Shown here: positions 29,944 through 39,299 of the stretch, piece after piece
How positions within the stretch are numbered: position 1 is the stretch's first letter
Layout: every line of letters begins with the position of its first letter
From: Rhynchopus sp. YZ270_cl-10
Lineage: Eukaryota; Euglenozoa; Diplonemea; Diplonemida; Diplonemidae
Assembly (NCBI GenBank): GCA_964035575.1
Contig: OZ037846.1
Coordinates: 1,267,501 to 1,331,500 of the forward strand
Direction of reading: 5' to 3'
DNA: 64,000 nucleotides
Made by a program: the position numbers and the translations under genes
The notes under the pieces: model-generated
What the model was told of the DNA's origin: nothing
The model's database searches: none
What the model saw: the letters and a program-made list of their open reading frames with translations, nothing else

Positions 29944-30110
29944 TTCCTTATTTGCATTTTTGGGCTCCGCCCGTGCAGTGGTGGGGTCAATCTCGAAAAT
30001 TGGACAATTTTTTGACCACTTAATTTTGAGAAATATGAGCCCGGTTGCTTATACGTGGGGCCCATTTTCAGCTAAAATTTTCCTCAAAATCTGGTTTTGT
30101 AAAATTGACC
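29944..30110 (+). repeat. Dispersed repeat J, copy
   Basis: Nearly identical to 1618-1750 (CCTTATTTGCATTTTTGGG, GTGGTGGGGTCAATCTCG, ATGAGCCCGGTTGCTTATAC). Confidence 0.75.
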
Positions 30111-30618
30111 CTTTCCCCCCCCCACATCGATTTCAATACTATACCTTACTTCACCTACGGTTGCCCTTACAGGGGGGGTGAAGGAAGGTAAGTTGAAAAG
30201 CCCCTGGAGGAAATATCCTCCCCTACGTGGAGGATCTTGAGAGCACTGAACGCTTTCTTTTCTTTTCTGATCTTTTCTTTTCTATTTTATTTTACTTTTC
30301 ACTTTTTCGGAGAGGAACCCTTGCTCCTACTGATGAGATGCTGCCGGGGGTTCAGAGAATGTAGTATAGGAGCAGGCAGCTCGAAACCACCTTTGCTTTT
30401 ACTTTTACAGTTTTTAGTCAGCCCATTGCCCGCTACTGTAGCGAGGGTCTATGCTACACAACAGGGAAAGGTGTACTGGCTGTACCCTACTTTTTTATTT
30501 TACTTGCAAAAGAACAAAAACAAACCAAAAAAGATTCTTTTTAAATTTACAAAAAAAAGAGGAGACGAAGCTGGTGGATAAAACTCCATCTTTCGATTGA
30601 AAATTATATCTTAATCTT

Positions 30619-30978
30619 TTTGTATGTTTGTTTGACCGTTGTGAGACACTGACAGGTTGATTGGACCGCGATTTTGGACCGGGAAATTTTTTTTCTGGAT
30701 CCGCTGAAGTTTCCACACAAAAAAAAAATCCCGATTTAGGATAGTGCCTGACTTTCAACTTCTTTCTCTCTCGCTCTCTCTTTCTTTCTCTCCTTTTTCC
30801 CTCCTATTTTTATTTCGTTTTTATTTCACTTAGTAAATGCGAAAAAAATTTCATCCACAAAACTGAAATGAAGCGAAATAAAAAAGCTGGATGGCGAAAC
30901 CCGAAAGCGAGCTCTCCTCGGTTGCCCATTTTACAATTTTTTCAAAAAATGAAAAAGAACAACTCGACTTCTTTTGAA
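30619..30978 (+). repeat. Duplicated 3' flank, copy 2 (second part)
   Basis: Matches 22258-22620: TGTTTGTTTGACCGTTGTGA, GATTTAGGATAGTGCCTGAC, a CTCTCTTTCTTTCT tract and GGCGAAACCCGAAAGCGAGC. The match ends near 30978, giving the right edge of the duplicated block. Confidence 0.8.
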
Positions 30979-31297
30979 AATTCTGAAAACCCACTTTTTT
31001 TCCAGGGGAAAATTTTTCCGGAAATTTTCCAGACTGAGGAAACAGCCTGGCGTACCGTTTATCTATTGCTACGTGCCCTTTTGTTGTTATTGCGTACCAC
31101 TTGCTTGGGCAAGGTTGGTTGAGGACGTTACGGGGAAATCTCACCACACCACCTTCATCAGTATTTTTTGTGTTGTGTTTCCCCAGTCTCGCCCTCATAA
31201 AACCTCGCTGCCATATTTTTCGGCGCTCCAAAAAAAGACCCCCCCCATATTTTATCCTAAAAACCTAAAACACCCCACACACAACACCCAACACCGT

Positions 31298-31299
31298 AG
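31298..31299 (+). promoter_or_regulatory. Predicted trans-splice acceptor AG
   Basis: ACACCGTAG lies 19 nt before the ATG at 31319, after a stretch with few Gs and no AG from about 31244. Confidence 0.45.
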
Positions 31300-31318
31300 G
31301 CACCCTTTCAACACAACA

Positions 31319-32572
31319 ATGCGTTTGTTCACGCTCGCTACGCTCTGCGCCTACGTGGGCGCACTCGATGTACGGATCACAGACGTGGGCGCTGTCGGGG
31401 ACAACGCGACACTCTGCACCACAGCACTGCTGCAGGCCCTGCACACGGTCTCTGCTGCAGGCGGGGGCAATGTGATCGTACCTTACCTTAACCAAAAACC
31501 GGACACATACGTCATCGGAGCAGTCAACCTCACGAGCAACATCAACCTCGTCATCGAACACGGCGCAACACTACGCGGAGCTGCCGACAAGGCTCTCTTC
31601 CCCATCGTTGCGCCACTCCCCTCTTACGGCATCTCCCGCGACACAGCCGGTCCAGACTACGCACGCCATCAAGCGCTTCTCTGGGCACTCAACACCACCA
31701 ACACCACCATCTCCGGAACCGGCACCATCGACGGCAGCGGGCTTTATTGGTGGACCCTCCGCAAAGAAAAGACCCTCGACGCAGGCCGCCCACACCTCAT
31801 TGAGTTTCAATGGTCAAGCAAAATTGAGGTGCGCGATGTGTTTCTCAGGAACTCCCCGTTTTGGACCGTCCATTTGGTGTATAGCGAGGACATCTGGGTG
31901 CATCACGTTAATATCTATGCGCCGGCTGATGTGGTTAACACGGATGGGGTTGATCCAGATTCGTCGAGGAATGTGTTGATTGAATATTGTACGATAGACT
32001 GTGGTGACGACCAGGTTGCGGTGAAGAGCGGAATGGATGCAGCAGGGCTGGCGTATGGAATGCCCTCAGAGAACATTACCATTCAGCACAACACCTTTCT
32101 GCACGGAGATGGGATCAGCTTTGGCTCAGAATGCTCTGGGGGTATATCGGACATATTTGTCTACAACAACACACTCAATAAACAAACCGGAACGGTGTCT
32201 GACGGACTTTACATTAAAACCTCAAAGTCCCGAGGCGGCTACATCAAGAACATCCACTTCAAAGACAACACCTTACAGCATGTGGCTCGGGTGATCAATA
32301 TTCGGACCTCGTATGATGGCCATTCGGGGAACACAACGTTGACAGCGATCCAGAATATTACATATGAGGCCACGACGGCGCGGTTTGTGGGGCAGACGGC
32401 GTTGTTGGATTGCTTTGCTGAGGCGCCCTGTACGGACATCACGTTCCAAGGAATTGATATCGCAAACTTCTCCACCTCCTGGGAAGCGCAGAATGTCCAA
32501 ACCTACAGTGTCTCAGGTGACGTTGTCCCCAGTGGGTTGGAAACTGTCCTGAAGGATTCGATGAAGCGTTGA
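31319..32572 (+). CDS. Secreted GH28 exo-polygalacturonase-like enzyme (417 aa)
   Basis: A short signal peptide (MRLFTLATLCAYVGA, about 1-15) precedes a right-handed beta-helix of the glycoside hydrolase 28 family, which cuts alpha-1,4-galacturonan (pectin) with inversion. The GH28 signatures are in order: NTDGVDPDSS (207-216, catalytic Asp 209), CGDDQVAVKSG (228-238, Asp 230 and 231), HGDGISFGSE (262-271) and YIKTSKSRGG (298-307). The third motif is normally GHG; here it is GDG, so the usual His is Asp. The long GISFGSECSGGI stretch favours the exo-acting subgroup. Length is normal. The ATG follows a predicted splice acceptor; an upstream in-frame extension lacks a signal sequence and is not preferred. 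Pectin digestion by a marine protist suggests feeding on algal or plant debris, and a bacterial origin is possible. Confidence 0.93.
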   Translation: MRLFTLATLCAYVGALDVRITDVGAVGDNATLCTTALLQALHTVSAAGGGNVIVPYLNQKPDTYVIGAVNLTSNINLVIEHGATLRGAADKALFPIVAPLPSYGISRDTAGPDYARHQALLWALNTTNTTISGTGTIDGSGLYWWTLRKEKTLDAGRPHLIEFQWSSKIEVRDVFLRNSPFWTVHLVYSEDIWVHHVNIYAPADVVNTDGVDPDSSRNVLIEYCTIDCGDDQVAVKSGMDAAGLAYGMPSENITIQHNTFLHGDGISFGSECSGGISDIFVYNNTLNKQTGTVSDGLYIKTSKSRGGYIKNIHFKDNTLQHVARVINIRTSYDGHSGNTTLTAIQNITYEATTARFVGQTALLDCFAEAPCTDITFQGIDIANFSTSWEAQNVQTYSVSGDVVPSGLETVLKDSMKR

Positions 32573-32679
32573 AAAAAAAAATACAGCGAGATTTAGAGAA
32601 AACAGTAACGTTTTGATTTTGCTTTTTCTTTGAGGGTTTTTTTTGGGGGTTCCTCAACTGGATGGGATGTTTCATTGAA

Positions 32680-32772
32680 GTGCTATCTGAGGGGGGTTCG
32701 ATAACCCCCGTGGAGAAGCAGTGCTCTGCGTCCTGCTGATGAAAACGGTGAGGCGTTCTGCACAATTTTTTT
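32680..32772 (+). repeat. Dispersed motif G
   Basis: GGGGGGTTCGATAACCCCC hairpin followed by GTGGAG, TGCGTCCTGCTGATGAA and GGTGAGGCGTTCTGCAC. GGTTCGATAAC resembles a tRNA-type B box. Other + strand copies: 53175-53225, 54130-54215, 56665-56735 and 63050-63140. Confidence 0.6.
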
Positions 32773-33968
32773 TTCAACGTCTCTTTTATCCAACTACCCG
32801 TTCATTTTACGAACCGCTAGACTGGGGAGATCTCTCCCTTTGAATACCTGACATCACTGAGCTGCGTTTCAGTACGTTGCGACTCTTTTTTTACCTTGAA
32901 AAGGTTCCCTCCTATTTTTTTTGTGTGCAATGTGACTCATCATTCTGTGAACCCGAAACCTTTTCCCCCCCTTTTAGATGTATGTAAGACACATTTTTAT
33001 ATTCTACAAGACAATGCCTGCGTTCTAGTGCATCACCTTCCCCATTTATGTGTTCAGCCCTTCAGACCCCCCTCCGGAAGGAAAACTCATAAAATGTGTG
33101 GTGATTCTTGATGACAAAGTCATCTCTACTTGCTGTACAAAGAACGTTGGGTGCAGACCCTGGTTACCTGTGAGGTGGTTTTATTTTTAAACTTAGTATC
33201 GTATTCTGCTCGAAACCAAATTAACATTGTGTTGTTACGGCATTGACGTTGCCACCTCAACTTTTGAGAATTTGATTGCAGATGTGTGTGCAGAAGCATA
33301 GTCATCTCTCAACTTTTCTTTAATTTTACATGTCTGCATACCCTACATGCCTCCGTTGGCTGCATCGCATCAATCTCAGACGATGCTATCGTAAAGTGAC
33401 GGGCACGTCTTGCACAGAGTACCGTCCCACTGGGAATTGCAGCTGCACAGACAGGATGTCTGCAACCGAGCTTTTGTTGGGAAGATTTTTTTTTCTCAAA
33501 AAGAGGCAAAACAAAACAAAAGGTTAGTTTGGTGCCTGTGTCCAGAGACGTTTGCACCGACCAACCTTTTATTGTTTAGGTTGTTCGTTTGTTTCTTTTC
33601 TTTTCTTTATTGGTGCTAGTCCTGTTCTCTTTTGCTTTGCCGAGGACACCTCTTGGCCTATTGGGACTACCCGTTTTGTTTGTTTGTTTCTTTTTTCTTT
33701 TTTTTTTTTTGTGGTGATCTCCAAGCCTATCATACGTCACACAGGAACCATGACCCTGCATCGCCAAGGATCCTTTCATTCATCCGACGTGAGAGGAAAG
33801 CGGGAGCGGAGCATATTTGATGGGTCCCTCAAAAAATGGATGTGGCATGCATGGGTTGGGTTGTGTCTACCCACACGGTACACCGGGCATTTTTGTACCA
33901 AGGTTGACATTAGTGTCGCTGTGCCTGTATCCAGAATGGGTTTGCACTATATCACTTCCCCCTACCCT

Positions 33969-34099
33969 AATGGTGGCAATATTGTGATGGGAGCCCATTG
34001 GAATACGCAAAATACATCAAAATACATCATGTGGATTGTGATGTATTTTGATGTATTTTGCGTATTCCAATGGGAGCCCATCACAACACTGCCACCATT
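33969..34099. repeat. 61-bp-arm near-perfect palindrome
   Basis: The left arm 33969-34029 and right arm 34039-34099 are reverse complements apart from about four mismatches, with a 9-nt spacer. The inner part is AATACATCAAAATACATCA and its complement. Probably a foldback transposon. The edges read TAATGG...CCATTA. Confidence 0.75.
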
Positions 34100-34503
34100 A
34101 CACCACCCCCCCAACTCACCAACGTAAACGAATTTTCAACATTTCTCCTTTCAAACAGAACCAACTCTTTCGTCTTCTAGACCATCACTCCTCCTCCCCC
34201 TCCTCCCCTTCCCCCAACCCAATCCATTCCTTCAGGTTATTATTACCAACACAAAAATCCTCTCTCTCTCTTTTTCCTCATCTGCTATTTGCCGGATTTT
34301 TTGTGCTTTCATCCAGGGCTACAGAGTGGTCAAGAGGTGCCTTAATATATCAATTACTTTCTGTTTCAAATTGACTGTCCACAAAAAGGCCATCCGACAC
34401 TACTCCGGTCAGCGCTGAAGTGACGGTGAATACCTAGTAAAAAAAGGGGTTTTTGAGCGCTTCTCTGTACACCTCTCATCGCGGTGCTCAAACCGAAAAC
34501 AAT

Positions 34504-35736
34504 ATGGACCTGGCGATCCATTGTTTTGATGGAAGAATCGGCAGTGTTGAGGTAGATGAGGATGATTCCCCGATGGAGCTGCGCGCAAAGATTGCGTTTT
34601 CGCTGGATCTCCGTGAGGACAGCTTTCACATAAACAGCGCTGATGGCGACAACGAGAACATCAACGTCAGACACCTGAGCGCAGGAGACGCCTTGACACT
34701 CAAGGAGACAGCGAAATACGTTGCAGTCTCCGCGCTTCATGCTAGAGGGCAGACCGATCTGACATCAGAGCTTTTGTCAACAGTGCGCGATCCTGCTGTT
34801 GCTTCCTTTCTCTTGCAGGCAGAGGTTTCAACGATAATACCAAACAAATTTCTGGCAAAATCTCCATCATTGCAGATTCTGGATTTAAGCGAAGCGGTAG
34901 GAGTGACTATCATTGAGGCAGATTTTTTGGCAGATTGCTCCGGGTTAAGGTCAATCAATCTGTCAGGTCTGTCTTCCGTTGTTTCGATTGGAAGCGGCTT
35001 TATGGAAAACTGCACTTCAATAAAAAAAATTGATTTGGTACCGTTCCGCTCCCTCGAGTCGATTGGAGACAGCTTTCTTCATGGGTGTACCGCGTTAATG
35101 GAGGTGGGCCTTTCAGATCTGAATGTATCGCATATAGGCCATAATTTTCTCTCAGATTGCACAGCGTTGGAAATGGTTAACCTCTCTGGACTCCGCAGGG
35201 TTGCTTTATTGAAACACAATTTTTTGTCAAATTGCTCTTCTCTCAAGGCGGTGGATCTTTCCGCGTTAAATGAGGTGAGACGGATATGGTATGGATGTCT
35301 CTGTGACTGCAGCGCGTTAGAATCGGTCGATCTATCCGGGTTTGCGAATGTCACGCAAATTGGCGGGAGGTTTCTCGCAGAGTGTAGGTCCCTAAAACAC
35401 ATCAATCTTTCTGCGTTGCGCAACGTCTCGCAAATCGAAGGGAATTTTTTGCGAAACTGCAAGATTTCTAATGTCGTTCTAACCCCTCTGAAGAACGTCA
35501 GCCACGTTGGACACAATTTTATGGAGAATTGCGAGGTTAGGGACATCTCAGAATGTAACGATGTTATTGCGCGGAGTGTACAAAGGGGGAGAAAGAGTGT
35601 TCTTATACGACAGGGTTGCGAGATGACAACACATAAAACCTCTGCATCCGAGCCAGCGCACGATGTGTCCAGGTCCATGTGGTCCCAGGTTCTCGAGGAT
35701 GCCATGTTGTGGGTGGAGCAGCTTTGCCAAGAATGA
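34504..35736 (+). CDS. Ubiquitin-like/leucine-rich-repeat protein, BspA type (410 aa)
   Basis: The ATG at 34504 is the first in frame; an upstream extension starts on non-ATG codons. Residues 1 to about 65 look ubiquitin-like (MDLAIHCFDGRIGSVEVDED ... LSAGDALTL). Residues about 110-360 hold around nine 24-25-residue repeats of the form C.ALE.VDLSGL..V..IG..FL.., the BspA/TpLRR-5 class. Such repeats form a solenoid used for binding and are common in surface and intracellular proteins of protists. No signal peptide or membrane helix is seen, so it is probably intracellular. The N-terminal module resembles that of the protein at 8861, suggesting a shared ubiquitin-like adaptor head on different repeat domains. 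The last repeats are degenerate (CKISNVVLTPL). Confidence 0.92.
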   Translation: MDLAIHCFDGRIGSVEVDEDDSPMELRAKIAFSLDLREDSFHINSADGDNENINVRHLSAGDALTLKETAKYVAVSALHARGQTDLTSELLSTVRDPAVASFLLQAEVSTIIPNKFLAKSPSLQILDLSEAVGVTIIEADFLADCSGLRSINLSGLSSVVSIGSGFMENCTSIKKIDLVPFRSLESIGDSFLHGCTALMEVGLSDLNVSHIGHNFLSDCTALEMVNLSGLRRVALLKHNFLSNCSSLKAVDLSALNEVRRIWYGCLCDCSALESVDLSGFANVTQIGGRFLAECRSLKHINLSALRNVSQIEGNFLRNCKISNVVLTPLKNVSHVGHNFMENCEVRDISECNDVIARSVQRGRKSVLIRQGCEMTTHKTSASEPAHDVSRSMWSQVLEDAMLWVEQLCQE

Positions 35737-36035
35737 AGACGTAGTGTGCGTGGAAGAGTAGTGGGAAGGGCAGTGGGGGTGTGTTTGCAGCCTCCCGGTG
35801 TTGTTTTGTTGTTAAGGGGGGGGTAAAATGGAAGGGAAAAAATGTCACAAAAAAGTGTTTCTGAGATAAAAATGACCCCAAGAAGAGGGGGATCGCGCTT
35901 GGAAATACAACAGGGTTATGGTTTTGGGGATGGAAACGATCCTTTTTTGCTATTATTGTTTGAACATCTCTTGGTCTGTGACTTTTGGATGTCCGGTGAA
36001 GGCATTTCGATCAGGTTTTAATTTCTTTATTTCTT

Positions 36036-38547
36036 GGGAAAAGTCACTTAGTGCCCAAGTTTGTTGTACCCATTTAGGATAATACCCAGTGGGTATTATC
36101 CTAAATTATTTGGGTATTATCCTAAATTATTTTGGGTATTATGGGTACTGGGTACTGGGTACTGGGTACTGGGTACTGGGTACTGGGTACTGGGTACTGG
36201 GTACTGGGTACTGGGTACTGGGTACTGGGTACTGGGTACTGGGTACTGGGTACTGGGTACTGGGTACTGGGTACTGGGTACTGGGTACTGGGTACTGGGT
36301 ACTGGGTACTGGGTACTGGGTACTGGGTACTGGGTACTGGGTACTGGGTACTGGGTACTGGGTACTGGGTACTGGGTACTGGGTACTGGGTACTGGGTAC
36401 TGGGTACTGGGTACTGGGTACTGGGTACTGGGTACTGGGTACTGGGTACTGGGTACTGGGTACTGGGTACTGGGTACTGGGTACTGGGTACTGGGTACTG
36501 GGTACTGGGTACTGGGTACTGGGTACTGGGTACTGGGTACTGGGTACTGGGTACTGGGTACTGGGTACTGGGTACTGGGTACTGGGTACTGGGTACTGGG
36601 TACTGGGTACTGGGTACTGGGTACTGGGTACTGGGTACTGGGTACTGGGTACTGGGTACTGGGTACTGGGTACTGGGTACTGGGTACTGGGTACTGGGTA
36701 CTGGGTACTGGGTACTGGGTACTGGGTACTGGGTACTGGGTACTGGGTACTGGGTACTGGGTACTGGGTACTGGGTACTGGGTACTGGGTACTGGGTACT
36801 GGGTACTGGGTACTGGGTACTGGGTACTGGGTACTGGGTACTGGGTACTGGGTACTGGGTACTGGGTACTGGGTACCCAGAGAAGGCACCTTGACAGCAG
36901 CGAAGGCGCAAGACAAGGTATGTAAATATGTTAACTTTATGGTGAATATTCAACAAAGTAAGGCCGTCGACTCGTATTTCCTCCAAAAAGTCTCCAGAAC
37001 AATATTTTACACCCTCAGGCCAACTTATTTTTTAAAGAAATCACCTTCTTTAAATTCCCCACCACTCACAACTTCACTTTTAAACAGGTATCGCGAGTGC
37101 AACATCGAGAACCAACTGTGCAGAACGAGCGAACATATGGGGTGGAAAGGGGGGTGGGAACACTCTGTCAGTCACTGCTATTGCCATTAACCCAGGGAGC
37201 ATAGCTAGTGCAAGAAATTCGACTTTGGAAACCTTCCGGAAAGTCTGTCCTCTGCTTGCGGAGGACGAGGCACAAGAAAATATTGCGTTCCCCCAGAAAA
37301 CCAGTGCACATTTCACACTCCTTGTGGGTAGTCTTGTTGCCTTTTTTGTCGAGTAATTTTGGCCCAGGCATGCTCTTGAAGCATGACAATTTAGTGTGTA
37401 TGGGGCAGGGTGTTGTTTTGTTCTGAATTCTCTTTGTTATAACATCTAAGTCAATCGCGGGTGGTGGTTTGTGTAGCGTGAGGCACTCTTTTTAGCAAAC
37501 TTCCTGCGGCTGCTAAAGTGTTATTTCTTCGGATTTAACAACGTACAGCGTAACATAGTGGTTTAGCCTGGTCGACACAACCTTTGATAGATACGGGATA
37601 ACCAACCCCCTTCGACCCCTCGTGGGTTCACTGAACAAGCCCTAGTGGTAGTTAAACGCGATTGACATTTACATTCCAGAGATGAAAGAACAAGATAACA
37701 CTTCTGTACCCGCGCATCAAAATTGTGGAAAACTTTGCACCCCAAACACCCTCAACAACGCCCGCCAAAAGGCGCCCCTTGTTGCTGGGAGTTGTTCTCA
37801 TGTTTGATACCTGCACAGCGGGCATTCCTCTGAGTCCAACGCATGTTTGGCCTGTCTGCGGTGTTGTACTTCAGGTGCACGAAGACAGGGTCTGGTGGTA
37901 AATTTTGCGTAGTGTCGCATTCCCTCATGTGTGGGTCACTCACACTTGGCGGTCATGTGCCACTGCGTGGGTCTGGGAATTTGGGTACCTGGGTACAGGA
38001 AATTTGTTGTGGAAGACATCAACCACCATGCATTGAGGAGGGTAACACAGTGTTCGCAGTTTCTACCTGATAGCATTACAACATTTAACTTCTCCACGGG
38101 GGTCTTGGGCCGTTCACTCGGTTCTACCTTGACTACCGGAAGATATTCTTGAGGCCTTTTTGGTCTCTAGAATATCCGGTCTTCCCGAACGGAGGCACAC
38201 TTTGTGTGTTACTACGACCTGGCAATTTCCAGCAGTAGGTTAAGTAATCTTTCTTGTAAATTGTTGGATCATTATCTCCTCAGTGCATGAATGCCCCACG
38301 TGACTGGACACTTTTGTGTTTGTCATGTGGAGCTGTGGTTGCTCTTTCACGACTTTTTTCCTGTTCCTGGGTACCTGTTCCTGGACCTGGACCTGGGTAT
38401 CTGGGTACCTGGGTACCTGGGTACCTGGGTACTGGGTACCCAGTACCCAAAAATAATTTAGGATAATACCCAAATAATTTAGGATAATACCCACTGGGTA
38501 TTATCCTAAATGGGTACTAGAAACTTGGGTACTAGCCTAATTACCCC
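36036..38547 (-). mobile_element. Long-TIR element, copy C, inverted (9-bp TSD)
   Basis: A 2512-bp element flanked by exact TTATTTCTT (36027-36035 and 38548-38556). The ends begin GGGAAAAGTCAC and, inverted, GGGGTAATTAGG, then share CCCAAGTTT and the palindrome-forming GGGTATTATCCTAAA units. The core lies inverted with respect to copies A and B (about 37157-38364) and is nearly identical to them. A very long 7-bp minisatellite (36143-36876) sits at one end, with a short TACCTGGG-type array at the other. About 270 bp next to the long array (36880-37150) is unique. No transposase seen. Confidence 0.87.
36143..36876 (+). repeat. 7-bp minisatellite, unit GGGTACT, ~104 units
   Basis: An essentially perfect array over 734 bp. 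Because seven is not a multiple of three, all frames read YWVLGTG, and the opposite strand YPVPSTQ; none is a gene. The homogeneity implies very recent expansion. It is part of element C. Confidence 0.95.
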
Positions 38548-39001
38548 TTATTTCTTTCTTTTTTGGTTTTGTTTTTTTTTTTAGTTTGGTTTATTGTTTT
38601 TTGGTGGTTCTGTTTTGTTCCATATTGTTGTTGTCAAGGTGACTAAGCACGATGCTTAGATTCATCTTTCGTTGTTTTTGTTTAGTTTTTATTTCTGTTC
38701 TTCTTCTTCTTCTTCTTTCAAAGGGATACTGAAACCACAAAAAAATGACACAAAAAATCACAAACATTCACAAAAAAAAATCACAAAAGATTCACTGAAT
38801 ATGTTTCTTTAGTGGTGGTGCCTGGTGAATCTTTTCGTTTGTGGATGTCTGTGGCTCACCTCGTATCCCCCTAATCTCAGTTGTTGGCAATAAACCAAGG
38901 TGCAGCACACCTTTCCTTCCGCCCCTGACTACACAAAGGGAGCAAGAAGCGAAGGGGGAAACTGCCCCAGTTTTTGCTTTTTTCTTATTCTTTTTTTTTA
39001 A

Positions 39002-39060
39002 GATTATGATAAGGTGACTAAGCAAACGAGAGGCTTAGGATCATCTTATAAACTTTTCTT
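39002..39060 (+). repeat. Two-hairpin motif P, copy
   Basis: GATAAGGTGACTAAGCAAAC then GAGAGGCTTAGGATCATC and TTATAAACTTTTC, followed by a T-run. Only the second hairpin (CTAAGC/GCTTAG) is kept. Confidence 0.7.
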
Positions 39061-39299
39061 TTTTTTACTGGGGGGGGGGGCGAATAAGAGATATGGCATC
39101 TATAAAGATTGGAGGCAGCGCTGCGGGGCAAACAAAACGGATTGAAAAAAGACAGAAGCTTGCTTGTTTTGTTTGAGTACTCAATTAACCACACACAACC
39201 GTACTTCAGTGTCAGGCTATTTCCTAACTCTGGGGCGTTTTTTCCAAAATTTCGAAAAAGAAATGCAAAAAAAGTGCGGCATTTTCGTGAGGTTTTTTT

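Larger units (their letters stand above)
28680..30248. mobile_element. hAT-like element, 8-bp TSD AACGCTTT
   Basis: The exact 8-bp duplication AACGCTTT is at 28672-28679 and 30249-30256. Ends are CAGGGCTCTCAAGATCCTCC and, inverted, CAGTGCTCTCAAGATCCTCC. The 8-bp size and CAGGG-type ends are typical of hAT. Inside are the CGCGCGCTTCGCGCGCG palindrome (about 28793-28810), GCGCCGCAGGC fragments, a second inverted-repeat element (29391-29828) and a repeat J copy (29944-30110). No hAT transposase frame remains. Confidence 0.8.
28438..30618. mobile_element. ~2.2-kb insertion in the duplicated flank
   Basis: In copy 1 GAAGATTTTTTTT-like sequence runs directly into TGTTTGTTTGACCG; in copy 2 these halves are 2.2 kb apart. 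A possible short duplication TTGTAT is at the edges. No terminal inverted repeats were found for the outer insertion, but a hAT-like element (28680-30248) occupies most of it. Confidence 0.6.
32573..34503. other. Intergenic region
   Basis: No gene seen. It contains repeat G (32680-32772), a weak repeat M copy (about 33850-33905) and a large palindrome (33969-34099). A pyrimidine-rich stretch at 34150-34310 ends in two possible acceptors for the next gene, CCTTCAG (AG at 34234-34235) and CATCCAG (AG at 34315-34316). Confidence 0.55.

Noticed and set aside
30974-31318. N-terminal extension of the GH28 protein into the upstream repeat
   Set aside because: It would begin without ATG, is low-complexity, and would bury the signal peptide at MRLFTLATLC.
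32700-32760. C/D snoRNA or SECIS element at CTGATGAAAACGGTGAGG in motif G
   Set aside because: No matching D box or SECIS-type stem is present, and the segment is not conserved in all copies.
34453-34503. 17-residue extension of the LRR protein
   Set aside because: It starts at TTG; the first ATG (34504) begins exactly at the ubiquitin-like strand.
1936-36876. Arrays of GGTACCCA, GATACCCA and GGGTACT as telomeric repeats or CRISPR arrays
   Set aside because: They are internal to transposon ends, have no spacers, and the units differ from copy to copy.
36061-37190. Long frames of YWVLGTG or YPVPSTQ across the GGGTACT array
   Set aside because: A 7-bp perfect repeat gives open frames in all phases and both strands; they are artefacts of the minisatellite.
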